Source: Deltaproteobacteria bacterium
Lineage (GTDB): Bacteria > Desulfobacterota > Desulfobacteria > Desulfobacterales > B30-G6
DNA length: 10,726 nt
NCBI GenBank assembly: GCA_003647375.1
Contig: QMMS01000139.1
Location: forward strand, 1 to 10,726
Direction: 5' to 3'
The notes beneath the pieces are model-generated. The model worked only from the letters and a program-made list of their open reading frames with translations. It had not been told where the DNA came from and searched no databases. Positions 7,139 to 10,726 of the stretch are shown here, in pieces; the first letter of the stretch is position 1; every line of letters begins with the position of its first letter. Made by a program: the position numbers and the translations under genes.

Positions 7139-7906
7139 TCATACAAGCATTAGCCGGCCGCCGTTTACATCGATGGTTGCGCCTGTGATATAGCGGCTTT
7201 CATTGCTGGCCAGAAATGTGATCACGTCTGAAATTTCCTCGGGTTGTGCCAAACGACCCAATGGGCAAGCCTTGGTAAATAGTTCCTTTTTTTCGGGAGT
7301 CAGTAGATTTTTCACCCGTTCGGTCAAGGTGGTTCCCGGTGCAATTGTATTGGCAGTGATACCGTACGGGCCGATGTCTTTGGCAAGGTACTGGGTCATC
7401 ATGGACACCGCCGCCTTGGCCGAAGCATAATGGGCAGGCGAGGTGCCGGCACTGGTGCTGCGGCCGGCCAGGGATCCCAGGTTGATGATCCGCCCCCAGC
7501 CCTCTTTTTTCATATAGGGGAGTACGGCTTTGCAGCACAGGTAGACGCTTTTCAGATTGACATTCATCACCTGGTCCCAGTCCGCTTCCTGGATATCTTC
7601 AAACCCGGCATAGGCTTTGTAACCACCGGCACAGGTCACCAGGATATCGATGCCTCCCATGAAAGTGTCGGCGCCGGTCATCATAGATTCCACTTCCTTC
7701 CGGGAAGTGACATCGATGACAAATGCCCTGGCCTTTCCCCCTTGGGAGATAACCTTTGACACGGCCTTCTCAACACCGGCCCGATCCAGATCGGCAAGGG
7801 TGACAGTGGCTCCTTCCGCGACAAAAGATAGGGCCGTAGCAATGGCAATTCCCCCGGCGGCACCGGTAATAACGGCACGTTTTCCTTCCAGACGATTGGA
7901 TTTCAT
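7139..7906 (-). CDS. Short-chain dehydrogenase/reductase (SDR), NAD-type, divergent from the other two
   Basis: A 255-residue classical SDR that would interconvert an alcohol and a ketone on a small substrate. The cofactor loop reads TGAAGGIA (14-21), with alanine at the last usual glycine. An acidic residue at D39 (LADLD) points to NAD(H). The structural NNAG motif is replaced by TCAG (91-94). The catalytic tetrad is intact: N117, S145, Y160 and K164 in YASAK. The C-terminal INVNGG-like block reads IDVNGGRLMLV (245-255). It shares only general SDR features with the paralogous pair at 8364-9134 and 10545-10726, so it is not a recent duplicate and probably acts at a different step. It starts 30 bp after the cupin stop. 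The Shine-Dalgarno before the ATG at 7906 is weak, so coupling to the cupin gene is likely. 3-Oxoacyl-ACP-reductase-like annotation would be generic; the substrate is unknown. Confidence 0.93.
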   Translation of the reverse strand: MKSNRLEGKRAVITGAAGGIAIATALSFVAEGATVTLADLDRAGVEKAVSKVISQGGKARAFVIDVTSRKEVESMMTGADTFMGGIDILVTCAGGYKAYAGFEDIQEADWDQVMNVNLKSVYLCCKAVLPYMKKEGWGRIINLGSLAGRSTSAGTSPAHYASAKAAVSMMTQYLAKDIGPYGITANTIAPGTTLTERVKNLLTPEKKELFTKACPLGRLAQPEEISDVITFLASNESRYITGATIDVNGGRLMLV

Positions 7907-7936
7907 GTCTAATGGCCCGTGTTTCTTTTTTAGAAG

Positions 7937-8332
7937 TTATTTTTTGTCAAAGGCATGTTCGCCATGTGCCTTTAGCAGTTTTTCCGGTCCCGGTGGTGCA
8001 TAAATCAGTACATAGGTGAGATCTTCATCCGGACCGACATCGATTTTATGCATGGTATCTGCCGGGGCAAACACCGCCATTTCCGGCCCGAGCTCAAAAG
8101 ATTCATCGGCGATGTACATGGTTCCATGACCGGACAGGATGTACCAGCAATGTTCGTTATCATCGTGTTTGTGCCAGGCGCCTTCAACACCGGCATTCAT
8201 GGTATTGACCAGCAGAGAAAAATGTTTTGCTCCGCTGATATCTTCATCGATGAGCACCCTGAAGGTACCGGCTTTCCCATGCAATACGCCTGTTACGGCG
8301 TCTTTGAGTGGCACGACATAAGTGTTTCCCAT
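7937..8332 (-). CDS. Small single-domain cupin protein with intact metal site
   Basis: A 131-residue beta-barrel cupin. Motif 1 is HKHDDNEHCWYILSGHG (54-70), with the metal ligands H54, H56 and E60. Motif 2 is LGPEMAVFAPADTMHKI (81-97), with the fourth ligand H95. The full 3-His/1-Glu set means it can bind Fe, Mn, Zn or Ni, so it may be an enzyme (isomerase, decarboxylase, lyase or dioxygenase) rather than only a sensor. Size is that of a minimal monocupin. DMSP lyases of the DddK type are also about 130-residue cupins, but the catalytic tyrosine I recall at two residues after the metal Glu is a Cys here (C62), with Y64 two positions later, so that function is not supported. It has a clear AAGGAG Shine-Dalgarno 8 nt before the ATG and lies 31 bp after the preceding dehydrogenase gene. 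The reaction is unknown. Confidence 0.9.
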   Translation of the reverse strand: MGNTYVVPLKDAVTGVLHGKAGTFRVLIDEDISGAKHFSLLVNTMNAGVEGAWHKHDDNEHCWYILSGHGTMYIADESFELGPEMAVFAPADTMHKIDVGPDEDLTYVLIYAPPGPEKLLKAHGEHAFDKK

Positions 8333-8363
8333 TCTGTTTTCTCCTTAAGATGAAATATTATTA

Positions 8364-9134
8364 TCAATGAATGGTCCAACCGCCATCTACCATCAGGATG
8401 TGACCCGCCATCATATCCGATAAAGAGCTGCATAAAAACAATGTGGCCCCGATGAGATCCTCAGGCTGGGCCCAGCGCCCGATGGGGAGCTGCTCCAGAG
8501 CCCAATCCTTATAGCCGGGTCTCTGGAGCAATTCCCGCCGCGTGGGTGTTTCCGTAATACACGGGGCCACGGAGTTGACATGGATACCTTTGGAAGCCCA
8601 TTCATTGGCCAGGGCACGGGTCAGATGATGCACACCGGCCTTGGCCGCCGAGTAGACAGACCGACCCCGGAAAGCAACTTCGGCCAGGTTGGATCCAATA
8701 TTGACAATTTTACCCTGGCCCTGTTCTATCATGATCGGGGCCACCGCCTGGGCCAGAAAGAAATAGGCCTTTAAACTGGTATCCAGGGTCTGGTCCCATT
8801 GCTCCTCGGTAACATCCAAGGCCTCTACGGTAGCGGTCCAGGCAGCGTTGTTGATGAGAATATCAACTTTTCCAAAGTGATTATGCGTCTTGGCGACCAA
8901 GGTGTGGATCTGGGCCACCTCCCTCAGGTCTGTAGGAACAACCAGGGCCTGACGACCCAATGTTTCGATTTCGGAGGCAACCTCTTCCAATGCTGTTTGG
9001 GTGCGACTGGCTATCGCAACATGAACGCCGGCATCAGCCAGCGCGATGGCCAGGGTTCGACCAATACCCTCTGACGCACCAGAGACGATGGCCACTCGAT
9101 CTTCAAGCCCGAAGCTTTTCCACTTGTCGTTCAT
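8364..9134 (-). CDS. Short-chain dehydrogenase/reductase (SDR), one of a paralogous pair
   Basis: A 256-residue classical SDR. The cofactor loop is SGASEGIG (18-25), and R44 after strand 2 (ASRTQ) suggests NADP(H) rather than NAD(H). The NNAG motif reads NNAA (95-98). The catalytic residues S148, Y161 and K165 (YSAAK) are present, but the usual tetrad asparagine in the vNLK block is serine here (TSLKAYF, S120). The C-terminus HILMVDGGWTIH (245-256) is nearly identical to the end of the dehydrogenase at 10545-10726. Over the 58 aligned C-terminal residues I count 47 identities. It starts 15 bp after the M24 gene with GAGGG 5 nt before the ATG. The two paralogues on either side of the M24 gene probably act on related substrates or on stereoisomers of one substrate (inference). 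Family assignment is certain, substrate unknown. Confidence 0.94.
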   Translation of the reverse strand: MNDKWKSFGLEDRVAIVSGASEGIGRTLAIALADAGVHVAIASRTQTALEEVASEIETLGRQALVVPTDLREVAQIHTLVAKTHNHFGKVDILINNAAWTATVEALDVTEEQWDQTLDTSLKAYFFLAQAVAPIMIEQGQGKIVNIGSNLAEVAFRGRSVYSAAKAGVHHLTRALANEWASKGIHVNSVAPCITETPTRRELLQRPGYKDWALEQLPIGRWAQPEDLIGATLFLCSSLSDMMAGHILMVDGGWTIH

Positions 9135-9149
9135 TTGTTCCCTCGCGTG

Positions 9150-10418
9150 TTATGCCATGGCTTCTTCCATGTGCTCCATCATGGTAAATACTACCGGCCC
9201 GTCGGCGGTGACCAGCACATTTTCTTCCAGCCGGCAGGTCTGGGGAAGTCCTGGATGGCCGGCAAAGGTTTCGATGGCAAAGTACATGTTCTCCTTGATC
9301 TCGGCAGGATAGTCCAGGGAGTAGGCCCGGGATATCCACATACCCTCATACAGCGTGATACCGATGCTGTGGGCAAACTGCTGCAGGGTTACCGTGCCGT
9401 ACAGGTCGTCGTCGTATTTGTTAAAACAGGCGGCCACATCGGCGGAGGTGTTGCCCGGTCGCAGCTTGTCCATACCGGCGTACATGGAATCGTACACTTC
9501 GCGGTACAGATCGATCTCCTTCTGCGTCATTTTGGAAGCTACCTTGAAACAACGCACAAAGTCGATAAAGTACCCCGAGGGTCCCACTGCATTGATGTCA
9601 ACGATTACCAGATCTCCCTGGCGAATCAGCTTGTCGGTGGCCCAGCGTCGGTAGGGGTTGGTGTTGCCTCCGGAAGCCACAATGATGTCGTAGATGATCT
9701 CACAGCCGCTGGTGAGCATAAACTCGTGTACTTTGGCCTCGATATAGCGTTCGGTTACCCCCGGCTTGAGCCATTCGTACTTGATCTTCCACATGGCTGC
9801 ATCGCCGATAGAGGATGCCTGCTTGAGCAGTTCGATTTCATCGACGGTCTTGACCACCCGGGCAGCCGACATGGCCGGCCAGCCGTTAACCACGTTGACG
9901 CCGGCCTCTTTGAATGCCTGGAGCATGGGCATGTCCAGGTTGTCGATGCCGATTTTCTCTTTTTCAACTCCGTTTTCTTTTAACACTTCCAGCACAGTGT
10001 CGACCATCTTGCCGGCCATATGCGGCACGGCGCCTTCGGCCCATTGCCAGGTCATGGCCGGTCGGATGCGATCCTGCATCCAGGGCAGATCGATGCGAGC
10101 GCAGTGCATGTCCGAACCGGCGGTCTCAAACAGCACCGGCTCACCACCCCGAGGCAGAACCACGTAGCGTATGTTGATATTGTACTTCCAGTTACCCTGA
10201 TAAGAGCCTGTGACATAGCGGATATTGGCGCCGGCATACAATACCAGCGCTCCCAGGTCAAAGGCTTCGATCTGATCGCGGGTGCGCTGGAGTCGTTCCT
10301 GGCGCAGGCGTTCAAAATCAACCCGGTATTGCCAGTCAACACCGGTGTGACTGTACAGACGTTGTGGACTCGTTTTGTGCGCTTTCTCGATAAAATAGGT
10401 GTCTAATTCGTACCCCAT
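9150..10418 (-). CDS. M24 (creatinase/Xaa-Pro aminopeptidase-fold) metalloenzyme, DddP-like
   Basis: A 422-residue protein with an N-terminal creatinase-like domain (about 35-185, including GANIRYVTGSYQGNW at 63-77) and a C-terminal pita-bread M24 domain. All five metal ligands are visible: D274 (IVDIN), D286 (FIDFVR), H350 (FAHSIG), E383 (AIETFAG) and E398 (RLEEN). M24 members include aminopeptidase P, creatinase and the DMSP lyase DddP. From memory the DddP ligands are D295, D307, H371, E406 and E421, and the 12, 64 and 15-residue intervals are matched here (33 instead of 35 for the remaining one). However, the catalytic Asp I recall six residues after the metal His in DddP is a leucine here (L356), so DMSP lyase activity is not supported. 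No signal peptide is seen, so it is cytoplasmic. AAGGAGG lies 6 nt before the ATG, a near-ideal site. It probably hydrolyses or lyses a small molecule in the pathway rather than digesting peptides. Confidence 0.9.
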   Translation of the reverse strand: MGYELDTYFIEKAHKTSPQRLYSHTGVDWQYRVDFERLRQERLQRTRDQIEAFDLGALVLYAGANIRYVTGSYQGNWKYNINIRYVVLPRGGEPVLFETAGSDMHCARIDLPWMQDRIRPAMTWQWAEGAVPHMAGKMVDTVLEVLKENGVEKEKIGIDNLDMPMLQAFKEAGVNVVNGWPAMSAARVVKTVDEIELLKQASSIGDAAMWKIKYEWLKPGVTERYIEAKVHEFMLTSGCEIIYDIIVASGGNTNPYRRWATDKLIRQGDLVIVDINAVGPSGYFIDFVRCFKVASKMTQKEIDLYREVYDSMYAGMDKLRPGNTSADVAACFNKYDDDLYGTVTLQQFAHSIGITLYEGMWISRAYSLDYPAEIKENMYFAIETFAGHPGLPQTCRLEENVLVTADGPVVFTMMEHMEEAMA

Positions 10419-10544
10419 GGGTGGCCTCCTTGTAGAAATAATTTGTAGGTTTATATGAAAGACAACCGTGTTTTTACCGTTATGGTCCTACCCTGATGCT
10501 AAGAACCCGATACACGGCTATTTGACTATTGTTGCAGGTTTCGG

Positions 10545-10726
10545 CTAATGGATGGTCCAACCGCCGTCAACCATCAAAACATGACCGACCACCATATCCG
10601 AAAAGGAGCTGCACAAAAAAAGCGTGGCGCCGATAAAGTCTTCCGGCTGCGCCCAGCGCCCAATCGGAAGCATTTGCCCGAGAGCCCATTCCCTGTAGCC
10701 GGGGCGCTCAAAGATTTCACGACGCG
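10545..10726 (-). CDS. Short-chain dehydrogenase/reductase, 3' end only (N-terminus beyond window)
   Basis: Only the last 60 codons are present, ending at a TAG at 10545-10547. The visible part runs from RREIFERPGY through LPIGRWAQPED and IGATLFLCSS to HVLMVDGGWTIH. This is the typical C-terminal half-helix and VDGG block of classical SDRs. It matches the dehydrogenase at 8364-9134 at 47 of 58 aligned positions, with one extra residue (QML in place of QL), so the two are paralogues separated by the M24 gene. The Rossmann motif and catalytic residues lie outside the window. A 126-bp gap follows before the M24 start; I see no clear promoter or terminator in it. Confidence 0.9.
   Translation of the reverse strand, partial: RREIFERPGYREWALGQMLPIGRWAQPEDFIGATLFLCSSFSDMVVGHVLMVDGGWTIH

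Noticed and set aside
9135..9983. A 282-codon open frame on the plus strand
   Set aside because: It lies wholly opposite the M24 gene, whose five metal ligands and family motifs are intact. The plus-strand product has no recognisable motif; it is a codon-bias shadow.
9150..10418. DMSP lyase DddP
   Set aside because: Metal ligands and spacing fit, but the expected catalytic Asp six residues after the metal His is Leu356, and a TTT importer is not a known DMSP route.
10419..10544. Promoter upstream of the M24 gene
   Set aside because: The best pair found (TTGTCT with ATTATT 17 nt later) is a poor match and would place the transcript start on top of the ribosome site. No convincing promoter is visible.

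Overview
The window is one unbroken, minus-strand gene cluster of twelve genes, two of them cut by the window edges. Transcription runs from high to low coordinates. All genes point the same way. Most neighbours are 0-35 bp apart, with three larger gaps of 98, 126 and 139 bp (the last depends on the tctB start). I see no tRNA, rRNA, CRISPR array, insertion sequence or opposite-strand gene. GC looks mid-range (near 50%). The mix of a Tat-less reductive-dehalogenase-like protein, a tripartite tricarboxylate transporter (TTT) and several short-chain dehydrogenases suggests an anaerobic or facultative proteobacterium, most plausibly a marine Desulfobacterota (former Deltaproteobacteria). That taxonomic call is inference only.

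Layout in order of transcription: (i) the 3' end of a short-chain dehydrogenase (10545-10726); (ii) a creatinase/Xaa-Pro-peptidase-fold M24 metalloenzyme (9150-10418); (iii) a second short-chain dehydrogenase closely related to the first (8364-9134); (iv) a small cupin (7937-8332); (v) a third, divergent short-chain dehydrogenase (7139-7906); (vi) a complete TTT uptake system, tctC, tctB, tctA (7040 down to 3859); (vii) a Gfo/Idh/MocA oxidoreductase (2666-3787), a TauE/SafE-type permease (1914-2666) and a reductive-dehalogenase-like iron-sulfur protein (633-1904), which are translationally coupled; (viii) a two-domain rhodanese, cut by the left edge (1-613).

The simplest reading is a catabolic operon. 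The periplasmic protein TctC and the TctAB membrane complex import a small organic acid. M24, cupin, dehydrogenase and Gfo/Idh enzymes cleave and oxidise it. The RdhA-like protein could remove a halogen or another leaving group. The TauE-like permease and the rhodanese would deal with an inorganic sulfur or anion product. The substrate cannot be read from the sequence. The sulfur-related ends of the operon and the DddP-like M24 enzyme make an organosulfur or halogenated carboxylate an attractive guess.

Two non-coding structures stand out: a strong hairpin between tctC and tctB (5920-5948), and a perfect 16-bp palindrome flanked by an 11-bp direct repeat upstream of tctC (7070-7112). Neither the operon promoter nor its terminator is in the window.
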